From the NCBI GenBank assembly GCA_027016965.1, contig JALURI010000097.1:1-5366 (forward strand): 5,366 nt of DNA. The letters are read 5' to 3'. The stretch is from Geoglobus sp. (GTDB taxonomy: Archaea; Halobacteriota; Archaeoglobi; Archaeoglobales; Archaeoglobaceae). The notes below the pieces were generated by a model that searched no databases, had not been told where the DNA came from, and saw nothing but the letters and a program-made list of their open reading frames with translations. The stretch's first letter is position 1; the number at the start of each line of letters is the position of its first letter. The position numbers were made by a program, and so were the translations under genes. Positions 1-5,344 of the stretch are shown here, piece by piece.

Positions 1-7
1 GAATGAT

Positions 8-817
8 ATGGGTGCATATCTTATAAGAGAGTTGGGAAATCAGGGGAGAATTGAAATTTTAAGAAAATTAAGAAATGAAGATTGCAGTATTGGTGATATT
101 ATAGAGATAGATGGAGTCTCATTCTCAACAGCATCGAGAATCCTGTCCAAGTTTGAAAGTCTTGATATAGTTGAAAAATCCAACGGGAAATACAAACTTA
201 CTGGCTTTGGTGTGGCAGTGGAAAAAATACTCACATCACTGGAGTGTGTGTACCAATATCGAAGTGATATCCTTGAACTATCGGAATTCATCTCAATCCT
301 TCCTTCAGGATTTGTTGCCGGATTTCACAATCTGAAAAAAGCAACGGTTATGGATGTTGAAACCGCTCTGAAAATTGGGGTTGATGCAGTTGCAAATGCA
401 AAAAATTATGGACTGTACATTGACAAGGTAATCAGCTACGATGTTTACAGACTTATGGCTGAAAAGAACCTTGAAGGAGTCTCTGAGAGGGTTATAAGCA
501 ATCATGAAACACTTTTTGGAAGAAGGTCAATGTTCAAAAAAGTTCTGATTGACATGGATCTTTCCAGAGAAGAATACGAAATAATCAAAAGCAAGGTTGA
601 GATAAGGATTCTCGACACACCCATCCAGCTTGGAGTTATTGATGGAAAGCTTGCAGTACTTCAGCTAAATGACAGGACAGACAGGATATATGTCTCCGAG
701 GACAGGGACTTTGTAAAGTGGTGTGAGTATCTTTTCTGGTACCTCTGGGAGAGGGCAGAGAATGCCGAGTGGGGGAAGATAGTTGATGAGGTTATGGCTG
801 AGAAAGAATTTTTCTGA
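8..817 (+). CDS. Winged-helix transcriptional regulator with FilR1-type C-terminal domain
   Basis: This is probably an archaeal transcription factor of the type in which an N-terminal winged helix-turn-helix is joined to the FilR1 (formerly DUF1724) domain; FilR1 was described as a regulator of methanogenesis in Methanothrix, but the ligand and targets here are unknown. Residues 1-75 form the DNA-binding part: a first helix ([11 protein letters not shown]), the motif [18 protein letters not shown] (about 38-55) as turn and recognition helix, and a short wing (KSNGKYKLT). Residues about 100-248 fit the FilR1 domain, including a strand-rich stretch ([13 protein letters not shown], 208-220) and the closing aromatic motif ([13 protein letters not shown], 238-250). 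There are no membrane segments. The ATG at 8 suits the domain layout, but the frame is open to the window edge, so the start may lie further upstream. The 3' end overlaps the convergent fumarase beta gene by 26 bases. Family assignment is fairly secure; the regulon is not visible. Confidence 0.82.
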   Translation: MGAYLIRELGNQGRIEILRKLRNEDCSIGDIIEIDGVSFSTASRILSKFESLDIVEKSNGKYKLTGFGVAVEKILTSLECVYQYRSDILELSEFISILPSGFVAGFHNLKKATVMDVETALKIGVDAVANAKNYGLYIDKVISYDVYRLMAEKNLEGVSERVISNHETLFGRRSMFKKVLIDMDLSREEYEIIKSKVEIRILDTPIQLGVIDGKLAVLQLNDRTDRIYVSEDRDFVKWCEYLFWYLWERAENAEWGKIVDEVMAEKEFF

Positions 818-1382
818 AGTTCTCCTCCACCTTGTTCTCTACATCTCTGTAGAGACTGTTTCCCTTTGAGTCGATTCCGACAATACATGGACCAAAGTTC
901 TCAACCTCAAAAACCCAAACCGCTTCCGGCATTCCGAGATCTTCCCAGTAAACTCCCTTAACCTTCTTTATCGCCTGAGCAGCCAAAGCCCCAGCTCCTC
1001 CTGTGTAGGCAAGATAGACACCCTTATCTGCCAGTGCCTTAACTACATCCTCGTTCATCCCGCCCTTGCCGACAATCACCATTCTGTCAACCCTTCTCAT
1101 CACCTGAGGCGTGAGAGGGTTCATCCTCGCAGATGTTGTTGGACCGGCAGAGATGGCTCTGTACTTTCCATTTTCCTCCACAATTATTGGACCGCAGTGG
1201 TATATCACAACTTCCTCAATCCTGAAGGGAAGATCTTTCTTCTCTTCAAAGCACTCTATCATTCTCATGTGGGCTTCATCTCTCGCTGTGATCATCGTGC
1301 CCGTTATGTAAACCACATCTCCGGCATTAAGCCTCAGAATCTCGTCTTTTTCAACCGGGGTTTTCAGGTAGTATTCTCCCAT
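792..1382 (-). CDS. fumB: Fumarate hydratase class I, beta subunit (Fe-S hydro-lyase C-terminal domain)
   Basis: This is the small subunit of the two-subunit, oxygen-sensitive [4Fe-4S] fumarase of archaea and anaerobes, which interconverts fumarate and L-malate in the cytoplasm. The 196 residues match the C-terminal half of one-chain class I fumarases. Visible family motifs are TARDEAH (32-38), YHCGPII (61-67), [10 protein letters not shown] (78-87), GKGGM (105-109), [11 protein letters not shown] (126-136) and a [10 protein letters not shown] block (146-156). The related L-tartrate dehydratase beta subunit is the main alternative; gene size and pairing fit either, but fumarase is the usual assignment in archaea. 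The ATG at 1382 is preceded by a GAGGTGAG SD and lies 4 bases after the alpha-subunit stop, so the two are almost surely co-transcribed and co-translated. The last 26 bases overlap the 3' end of the convergent regulator gene, leaving no separate terminator region. Confidence 0.93.
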   Translation of the reverse strand: MGEYYLKTPVEKDEILRLNAGDVVYITGTMITARDEAHMRMIECFEEKKDLPFRIEEVVIYHCGPIIVEENGKYRAISAGPTTSARMNPLTPQVMRRVDRMVIVGKGGMNEDVVKALADKGVYLAYTGGAGALAAQAIKKVKGVYWEDLGMPEAVWVFEVENFGPCIVGIDSKGNSLYRDVENKVEENFRKILSQP

Positions 1383-1386
1383 CGTC

Positions 1387-2208
1387 TCACCTCAAAATTG
1401 CTGAAGCTCTTCTGTTAGCCCAGCATTGAATATTAACAGCAACAGGCAGAGAAGCAGTGTGGCAGTAACCCATTTCGACAAGCACAGCAAGAGCTGTGGT
1501 GTTCCCACCAAGTCCTCCTGGTCCTATACCGAGGCTGTTGATTTTTTCAAGCAGGTTCAACTCGAACCCGTTCATCTCAGTCATATTTCTGAGAAGAGCC
1601 TTCTTTGCAAGCTTTGCTGATCCATCAAATGTCGAGCCTATGCCAATGCCAACAACAATGGGCGGACAGGGCTTACCGCCTGCATTTTTTACAGTCTGAA
1701 GAATGAACTCATTCACTCTGCCTACCTGACTTGGGAGAAGCATCTTTAAAGCTGAAACGTTCTCACTACCAGCCCCTTTTGGCATTACTGTCAGTTTCAG
1801 CTCGTCACCCTCTACAATGTCGAATGTTATCTGAGGGATGTGCCACCCCACATTCGTACCCGGGTTATCTCTTGTGAGAGGGTGAACTGCGTTGGGTCTC
1901 AATGGAACCTCTTTTGTTGCCCTCTTAACCCCCTCTACTATTGCATCTCTGAGGTTGAAGTCCAAGTGCAGCTCTTTACCAACTTCTGCAAAGACTATTG
2001 GAATGCCTGTGTCCTGACACATCGGCACCTTCAGCTTTCTTGCAGCATCAATGTTCTGGATTATCGCATTCAGCATGTTTCTGGCTACCTCATTCTCCTC
2101 TCTTTCATAAGCATTTTTTAAAGCCATGATCACATCCTCGGGTAGCTCTGTTTCAGCCTTTTTGAACAACCGGACAACAGTTTCGACAACTTTTTGATAG
2201 GTCGCCAT
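1387..2208 (-). CDS. fumA: Fumarate hydratase class I, alpha subunit (Fe-S cluster subunit)
   Basis: This is the large subunit of class I fumarase; it holds the [4Fe-4S] cluster whose free iron site binds the substrate. At 273 residues it has the normal length for split archaeal alpha subunits. The three cysteines expected to bind the cluster are visible: Cys64 in [10 protein letters not shown], Cys181 in [19 protein letters not shown], and Cys262 in [14 protein letters not shown]. Cys249 (GYCHTASLP) is an additional nearby cysteine. The glycine-rich [14 protein letters not shown] segment (227-240) and the PKGAGSEN motif (143-150) are also typical. The ATG at 2208 has a GGGG-type SD about 6 bases upstream and a BRE/TATA-like element at 2242-2252. 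The gene follows dapB by 48 bases and precedes the beta gene by 4. The remaining doubt is substrate: L-tartrate dehydratase shares the fold and subunit split. Confidence 0.94.
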   Translation of the reverse strand: MATYQKVVETVVRLFKKAETELPEDVIMALKNAYEREENEVARNMLNAIIQNIDAARKLKVPMCQDTGIPIVFAEVGKELHLDFNLRDAIVEGVKRATKEVPLRPNAVHPLTRDNPGTNVGWHIPQITFDIVEGDELKLTVMPKGAGSENVSALKMLLPSQVGRVNEFILQTVKNAGGKPCPPIVVGIGIGSTFDGSAKLAKKALLRNMTEMNGFELNLLEKINSLGIGPGGLGGNTTALAVLVEMGYCHTASLPVAVNIQCWANRRASAILR

Positions 2209-2213
2209 CGCAA

Positions 2214-2252
2214 TCCCCAGAAAACAGGAAAAGAGGAAAAGATAAATGCTTC
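2214..2252 (-). promoter_or_regulatory. Putative promoter and SD of the fumarase genes
   Basis: On the minus strand the motif GAAGCATTTAT (2242-2252) looks like a BRE followed by a TATA box. Its centre is about 37 bases before the ATG of the alpha gene, which predicts a transcript start near 2220 and a leader of roughly 12 bases. A GGGG (2215-2218) in that leader can serve as SD. The same 11 bases occur in front of the hemerythrin gene. The pyrimidine-rich stretch between motif and ATG, with several TTTT runs, could also end part of the dapB transcription. Prediction from pattern only. Confidence 0.5.
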
Positions 2253-2256
2253 GAAA

Positions 2257-3027
2257 TTATATCCCAAGCACATCATTCATGGAGTAAAGGCCCGGTCTGT
2301 TGGTCTCAGCTATCCACTTAACTGCCTTAATTGCTCCTCTTGAAAATGCCTCTCTGTTCCAGGCTCTGTGAGTTAGCTCTATTCTCTCCCCAAAGCCTAT
2401 GAAGAAAACGGTATGTTCTCCGACAACATCCCCTCCCCTGACTGCAAAAATCCCAACCTCGTCATCTTTTCTCAGGCTCTCACCCTCTCTACTGAAGGTT
2501 AATCTCAATTCTCTCTCTGAATGCTCTTTCAGAACCTCTCCAGCCTTCAAAGCTGTTCCACTCGGTGCATCTCTTTTGAAGCGGTGATGAATCTCGACTA
2601 TTTCCATGTCGTAGTCGGAGAGCTTTTCCGCCAGCATTTCCAGAGCTTTCCAGAATATGTTCACACCAACGCTGAAGTTAGGTGAGAGGACAATTGGAAC
2701 ACTCTTTGACAACTCTTCTATTTTCTTTTTTTGCTCTTCATTGAATCCAGTTGTCCCAATAACTGCTTTCACACCCTTTTCTGTGCAAACCTTCAGGAGT
2801 TTGAGTGTAGCAGATGGAATTGAGAAATCTATGGCCACATCACATGAAATCTCATCGATTCTATCTGAGATCGGTACTCCTATTCTACCGACCCCCGCAA
2901 CCTCTCCTGCATCCTCCCCAACCCTTGAAACATCGAATGCCTGAACAACCTCCAGCCCTTCATCAACAGCATTTTTTATCACGAGCCTGCCCATTCTTCC
3001 TGCTGAACCGTGAACAGCAATTTTCAT
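2257..3027 (-). CDS. dapB: 4-hydroxy-tetrahydrodipicolinate reductase (lysine/DAP pathway)
   Basis: DapB reduces 4-hydroxy-tetrahydrodipicolinate with NAD(P)H in diaminopimelate and lysine synthesis; it acts in the cytoplasm, normally as a tetramer. The 256 residues cover the whole family length. The N-terminal Rossmann motif is GSAGRMGR (7-14), GTTGF at 91-95 lines the cofactor site, and the catalytic signature HHRFKRDAPSGTA (147-159) supplies the His and Lys (His147, Lys151) that correspond to His159 and Lys163 of the E. coli enzyme. The C-terminal blocks GDVVGEHTV and ERIELTHRAWNR are also typical. Where E. coli has Glu38-Arg39 for cofactor choice, this protein has Asp32-Val33, so the NADPH-contacting Arg is missing. 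Neighbours are unusual: no dapA is seen, and fumarase follows 48 bases downstream. The start at 3027 puts the GxxGxxG loop at its normal distance; no clear SD is visible. Confidence 0.95.
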   Translation of the reverse strand: MKIAVHGSAGRMGRLVIKNAVDEGLEVVQAFDVSRVGEDAGEVAGVGRIGVPISDRIDEISCDVAIDFSIPSATLKLLKVCTEKGVKAVIGTTGFNEEQKKKIEELSKSVPIVLSPNFSVGVNIFWKALEMLAEKLSDYDMEIVEIHHRFKRDAPSGTALKAGEVLKEHSERELRLTFSREGESLRKDDEVGIFAVRGGDVVGEHTVFFIGFGERIELTHRAWNREAFSRGAIKAVKWIAETNRPGLYSMNDVLGI

Positions 3028-3074
3028 GATTTTTTCTTTAATAGGATCGTAGAAAAATGTTTTTATCGGGTCAC

Positions 3075-3086
3075 ATTTAAAACTTC
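3075..3086 (-). promoter_or_regulatory. Putative BRE/TATA promoter of dapB
   Basis: On the minus strand GAAGTTTTAAAT looks like a BRE followed by a TATA box. It lies about 52 bases before the dapB ATG, predicting a transcript start near 3054 and a leader of about 27 bases. It directly abuts the stop codon of the small upstream ORF. No second motif or operator was recognised. Confidence 0.45.
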
Positions 3087-3272
3087 TCAGGCTGATTGTG
3101 TAAATCGCTCAAGATCTGTCAAATCAATACAAACAACATTTCTGCCGTCAAATTCATCTGTTTTTTTTCTTAAAACTTTTTGCAAATACTCAAATTGCCC
3201 ATTTCTCTCATTTCTATGCCAGTAAACAAGGACTGACTTTTTTGCAGACATCTCATAAAACTCTTTTGGCAT
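3087..3272 (-). CDS. Small hypothetical protein, 61 residues, uncertain
   Basis: I do not recognise this protein. It is 61 residues long, charged, without signal peptide or membrane segment. The predicted pattern is a strand (SVLVYWHR), a helix (FEYLQKVLRKKTDEF) and another strand (NVVCIDLTDL), which reads like part of a small alpha/beta protein or a fragment of a larger one. In favour of a real gene: an AAGG (SD-like) just before the ATG, an AT-rich TATA-like box (3316-3325) at a sensible distance, and the same strand as dapB, 59 bases ahead of it. Against: short length, no recognised family, and a stop codon directly before the ATG, which would also be seen in a decayed remnant. A second in-frame ATG at codon 8 could be used instead. 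Treat as a low-confidence call. Confidence 0.35.
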   Translation of the reverse strand: MPKEFYEMSAKKSVLVYWHRNERNGQFEYLQKVLRKKTDEFDGRNVVCIDLTDLERFTQSA

Positions 3273-3476
3273 TTACCTTATCATTTGGAGTGTCTATACT
3301 CTCTGTTCTCTCCAATAAATTTAATCACTATTAAGTTAGAAAAACAGTGAGTGGGAATTAAATACGTTTCTCCAGCCTTAAGAAAGGGGAATCGAATAGC
3401 CACTCAAACATTTTTAACATAGTTCTCTCAATTTCTTCAGATCCGTTATCCCCTCTAACAATCTTTCACTTTCTCA
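3273..3476. other. AT-rich spacer between divergent genes, no gene seen
   Basis: This roughly 200-base spacer separates the minus-strand dapB block from the plus-strand hemerythrin gene. I find no convincing ORF, tRNA or strong hairpin on either strand. It holds a minus-strand TATA-like motif, ATTAAATTTA (3316-3325), about 44 bases before the small ORF, and probably upstream control sequence for the hemerythrin promoter, although no clear inverted-repeat operator stands out. Confidence 0.5.
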
Positions 3477-3518
3477 GAAGCATTTATAAATAATTGAATC
3501 CCCAGATCCGCCAGGTGA
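3477..3518 (+). promoter_or_regulatory. Promoter and SD of the hemerythrin gene
   Basis: GAAGCATTTATAAATAA (from 3477) is a strong archaeal BRE/TATA element. The TATA centre near 3486 predicts a transcript start near 3511. AGGTGA (3513-3518) is an SD that ends 5 bases before the ATG at 3524. Together these exclude the TTG at 3494, which would lie upstream of the predicted transcript start and has no SD. The GAAGCATTTAT core is the same as in front of the fumarase alpha gene. Confidence 0.72.
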
Positions 3519-3523
3519 TTTCA

Positions 3524-4255
3524 ATGTCTGATGAGAATCCATTCAGAATCATGACAGTCGAACATTATCCAATTATAGAGGTGGCATCGGCACTTTCTGC
3601 AATGCGCACGACTCATGACATTGATCAAGAAACACTTAGAAAGGTTTTAGAATTCATAAAGAGGTTTGCAGATCGCTATCACCACGAAAAGGAGGAAATG
3701 ATTGTTTTTGAAAGAGCCAAGAAAAAGAGAATTGACACATCACCAATTGATGCAATGGAAAAGGAGCATGAGATGACAAGGGCAAGGGTTAAAGAAGCAA
3801 TTGAATCCATTGAAAGTGGAGATTTGAAAAACGCAATTGTAAGTCTGAGAGAATGGGCAAATTTCATTCCAGATCACATTGACAGGGAAAACCACTCTCT
3901 GTTTCCGGGCTTGGACAGGGTTTTTGATGAGGATGAAAAGGAGAATTTGCTGAAAGAATTCAGCAGGGTTGATAAGGAGCTTGGAAATTTTGAGGAGATG
4001 CAGAGACTTGCAGATGACATCTTTGTAGAGATTTTATCCAAAACCGGAAATGCAATTGTCGAGGCCAGAGCAATTCCGAAGGAAAACAGAGATGATTTCG
4101 TTGCAAGGCTTGCAGATATAATGCCTGAAAATGCCACACTGACTGTTATGTACGATGAAAGGAGTAAGGAACTTGAGAGAAGACTTGAGGGGTTTGAGAT
4201 TGAGGAGATAAAAAAGAGAGGTGTTTATGCTTTTAAGATCGCAAATAAAATTTGA
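3524..4255 (+). CDS. Hemerythrin-like HHE protein with DUF2249-like C-terminal domain
   Basis: This is a soluble two-domain protein of 243 residues. Residues about 8-135 form a four-helix HHE (hemerythrin-like) domain that should bind a diiron centre. Candidate ligands are His14, the pair His54-x3-Glu58 (YHHEKEEM), His82 (EKEHEMTR) and the pair His118-x3-Glu122 (PDHIDRENHSLFP), with His124 close by. Such domains bind O2 or NO, sense oxygen, or, in the YtfE/DnrN group, help repair nitrosatively damaged iron centres; which applies here cannot be told. Residues about 165-243, with EARAIPKENRDDF, ENATLTVMYD and a closing strand (VYAFKI), resemble the small alpha/beta DUF2249 (TusA/SirA-like) domain often joined to hemerythrins. 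That second match is by pattern and less sure. The ATG at 3524 is chosen over the TTG at 3494 because of its SD and TATA spacing. It is transcribed alone, away from dapB. Confidence 0.85.
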   Translation: MSDENPFRIMTVEHYPIIEVASALSAMRTTHDIDQETLRKVLEFIKRFADRYHHEKEEMIVFERAKKKRIDTSPIDAMEKEHEMTRARVKEAIESIESGDLKNAIVSLREWANFIPDHIDRENHSLFPGLDRVFDEDEKENLLKEFSRVDKELGNFEEMQRLADDIFVEILSKTGNAIVEARAIPKENRDDFVARLADIMPENATLTVMYDERSKELERRLEGFEIEEIKKRGVYAFKIANKI

Positions 4256-4287
4256 ACCATACCAGAGTTCTTGTAGGTTTGGTGATT

Positions 4288-4303
4288 CAGTCTCTTTTTC
4301 TCC
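4288..4303 (+). terminator. Possible T-rich terminator after the hemerythrin gene
   Basis: A pyrimidine-rich stretch with a run of five T lies about 35 bases after the hemerythrin stop codon. Archaeal RNA polymerase often ends at such T tracts without a hairpin. No stem-loop is visible, and the tract is short, so this is a weak prediction. Confidence 0.28.
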
Positions 4304-4310
4304 ACTTTCA

Positions 4311-4363
4311 GATCATCAAAGAACAATTATCTGACCTTTCCCGTTTAGAGGATCACCAAAGAA
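4311..4363. repeat. Imperfect direct repeat, 13-base units 40 bases apart
   Basis: GATCATCAAAGAA (4311-4323) and GATCACCAAAGAA (4351-4363) differ at one base and are exactly 40 bases apart, about four helical turns. After a one-base insertion the similarity continues with CAAT. The pair lies just upstream of the integrase and about 105-155 bases from the tRNA-derived core site, where arm-type integrase or accessory-protein sites could be expected. Function is inference; a local duplication is the plain alternative. Confidence 0.45.
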
Positions 4364-4423
4364 GCAATACTTGAGATTGCAAAACGTCGGCATCTGCCTG
4401 TTCTGTGGTGGTTTGACAGGAAA

Positions 4424-5344
4424 ATGAACGTGGAGGTTTGGAGTAGGCTATATACCTTGGAGGATGATAGCCCCGCCCGGATTCGAACCGGGGTCGCGGG
4501 ATCCAGAGTCCATTTACCGAATGTGGCAACCATAGACTTCAGCAAAGTGAAAAAACAGTTCTACAGGTTTCTTCAGAGTAAAATATCGCAGGATACCGCT
4601 GAGCGATATTACAAATATCTTGAAAAATATCTGACAGAACCAATAGACCACCCAGCTCAGCTCGGTGAACTCCTTGATGAATTAAAGGAGGAAAGCAGAG
4701 GTGGAAAACTGAGGTGGGTAAGCTCAGCGATAGCAAACCTCCTCGATTTCTACGAGAAAAGACTCGAATTTCCACCAGAGATGATAGATCCATATTGCAG
4801 AGCATTGCAGTGGGAGAAAAGCAATCCAGATGAAGGGCACATAACAACAGATCAGCTTGTTGAGGCTTATGAGATTGTATCTGAAAGAGGGAAAGAGGCA
4901 AGAATAACCTTCTGCCTGATAATGTTTTCAGGGGTCAGAATTCTACATGCTGTCAGGATTTTACAGAGTTATGACATCCAGAATCTTGTAATAGTGAACG
5001 ACAAAGTTGCAAGGTATCCAATCCATTTTGTATCTGCAGGAAAGAAGAGAGGATACTGGGCTTATATGCCCTTGAGCTTTGCGAAAACTCTTGAACAGCT
5101 AAACATTGATTATGGCATCAGAGATGCGATAAATCATGGGATGGTCACAGGCAAGAAGATCAGAAAATGGCACATGAACTTCTTGATTGAGAACGGCATT
5201 CCAGAGAGTGTCGCAGATTACATTCAGGGCAGAGCATCTGTTACTGTTGGCTCAGCCCACTACATCAACAAAACAAAGCAAGCTGATAAGTTCTACACTC
5301 AAATTGTTGGCAAATTCCCCATAAAGGAGGTCGATACAAAATGA
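4424..5344 (+). CDS. int: SSV-type archaeal integrase (tyrosine recombinase)
   Basis: This enzyme recombines the element's att site with a tRNA gene. The catalytic set of the SSV1 integrase is present with the same spacing: Arg172 in FSGVRILHA, a beta-hairpin Lys (207 or 208) in AGKKRGYWAYMP, Lys244-x2-Arg247 in place of the usual HxxR, Arg270 in IQGR in place of the usual GH, and the nucleophile Tyr280 in SAHYIN. From memory of SSV1, Arg-to-GR (23) and Arg-to-Tyr (33) distances match exactly. Residues about 38-115 are the core-binding helical domain. Residues 16-29 (SPARIRTGVAGSRV) are encoded by the antisense of a tRNA-Gln 3' half, the SSV-type att arrangement. The first ATG is at 4424, with only a weak AGGA before it. 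The frame is open back to 4349 and reads sensibly there (VLWWFDRK joined to NVEVWSRLY as a likely beta-hairpin), giving 331 residues, near SSV1's 335, but without ATG, GTG or TTG. The start is therefore unsure, and the gene may be inactive. Confidence 0.88.
   Translation: MNVEVWSRLYTLEDDSPARIRTGVAGSRVHLPNVATIDFSKVKKQFYRFLQSKISQDTAERYYKYLEKYLTEPIDHPAQLGELLDELKEESRGGKLRWVSSAIANLLDFYEKRLEFPPEMIDPYCRALQWEKSNPDEGHITTDQLVEAYEIVSERGKEARITFCLIMFSGVRILHAVRILQSYDIQNLVIVNDKVARYPIHFVSAGKKRGYWAYMPLSFAKTLEQLNIDYGIRDAINHGMVTGKKIRKWHMNFLIENGIPESVADYIQGRASVTVGSAHYINKTKQADKFYTQIVGKFPIKEVDTK
4468..4511 (-). other. tRNA-Gln(CUG) 3' half: integrase attachment site (att)
   Basis: On the minus strand this reads as the 3' half of a tRNA: anticodon loop CTCTGGA (4502-4508, anticodon CTG at 4504-4506), 3' anticodon strand TCCCG, variable loop CGAC, perfect T arm CCCGG-TTCGAAT-CCGGG (4476-4492), acceptor strand CGGGGCT and discriminator A (4468). 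No CCA is encoded. U at position 72 fits archaeal tRNA-Gln, which has an A1-U72 pair. Only three bases of the 5' anticodon strand (4509-4511) still pair; beyond that no D arm or 5' acceptor strand follows. The length of about 44 bases, from anticodon stem to 3' end, is that of the SSV1 att site. It is not a working tRNA gene. Confidence 0.88.
5323..5331 (+). promoter_or_regulatory. Strong SD for the gene after int
   Basis: AAAGGAGGT lies in the last codons of int and ends 9 bases before the ATG at 5341. It is one of the strongest SD matches in the window and supports the partial gene that follows. Confidence 0.75.

Noticed and set aside
1840..2121. 93-codon plus-strand ORF within the fumarase alpha gene
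   Set aside because: It is fully antisense to a strongly conserved enzyme gene and has no SD or family resemblance.
3010..3225. 71-codon plus-strand ORF over the dapB start and the small upstream ORF
   Set aside because: It crosses the dapB promoter and start region on the other strand, has no SD, and its product is rich in Phe, Ser and Cys as expected from antisense AT-rich DNA.
3494..3523. Start of the hemerythrin protein at the TTG at 3494
   Set aside because: It overlaps the end of the TATA element, lies before the predicted transcript start and has no SD, while the ATG at 3524 has both signals.
4464..4535. ATG at 4464 with a GGAGG just before it and a TATA-like CTATATA (4448-4454)
   Set aside because: This ATG is out of frame with int and reaches a stop codon at 4533 after 23 codons, so it cannot start the integrase; the SD-like and TATA-like bases are part of the coding frame.
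4468..4545. A complete or intron-containing tRNA-Gln gene on the minus strand
   Set aside because: The T arm and anticodon loop are fine, but no D arm or 5' acceptor strand pairing with the 3' acceptor strand follows, and pairing stops three bases into the 5' anticodon strand, which is not a normal intron position.
4539..4901. 120-codon ORF on the minus strand inside int
   Set aside because: It is the antisense shadow of the integrase core-binding domain; its translation is low in complexity and resembles no domain I know.
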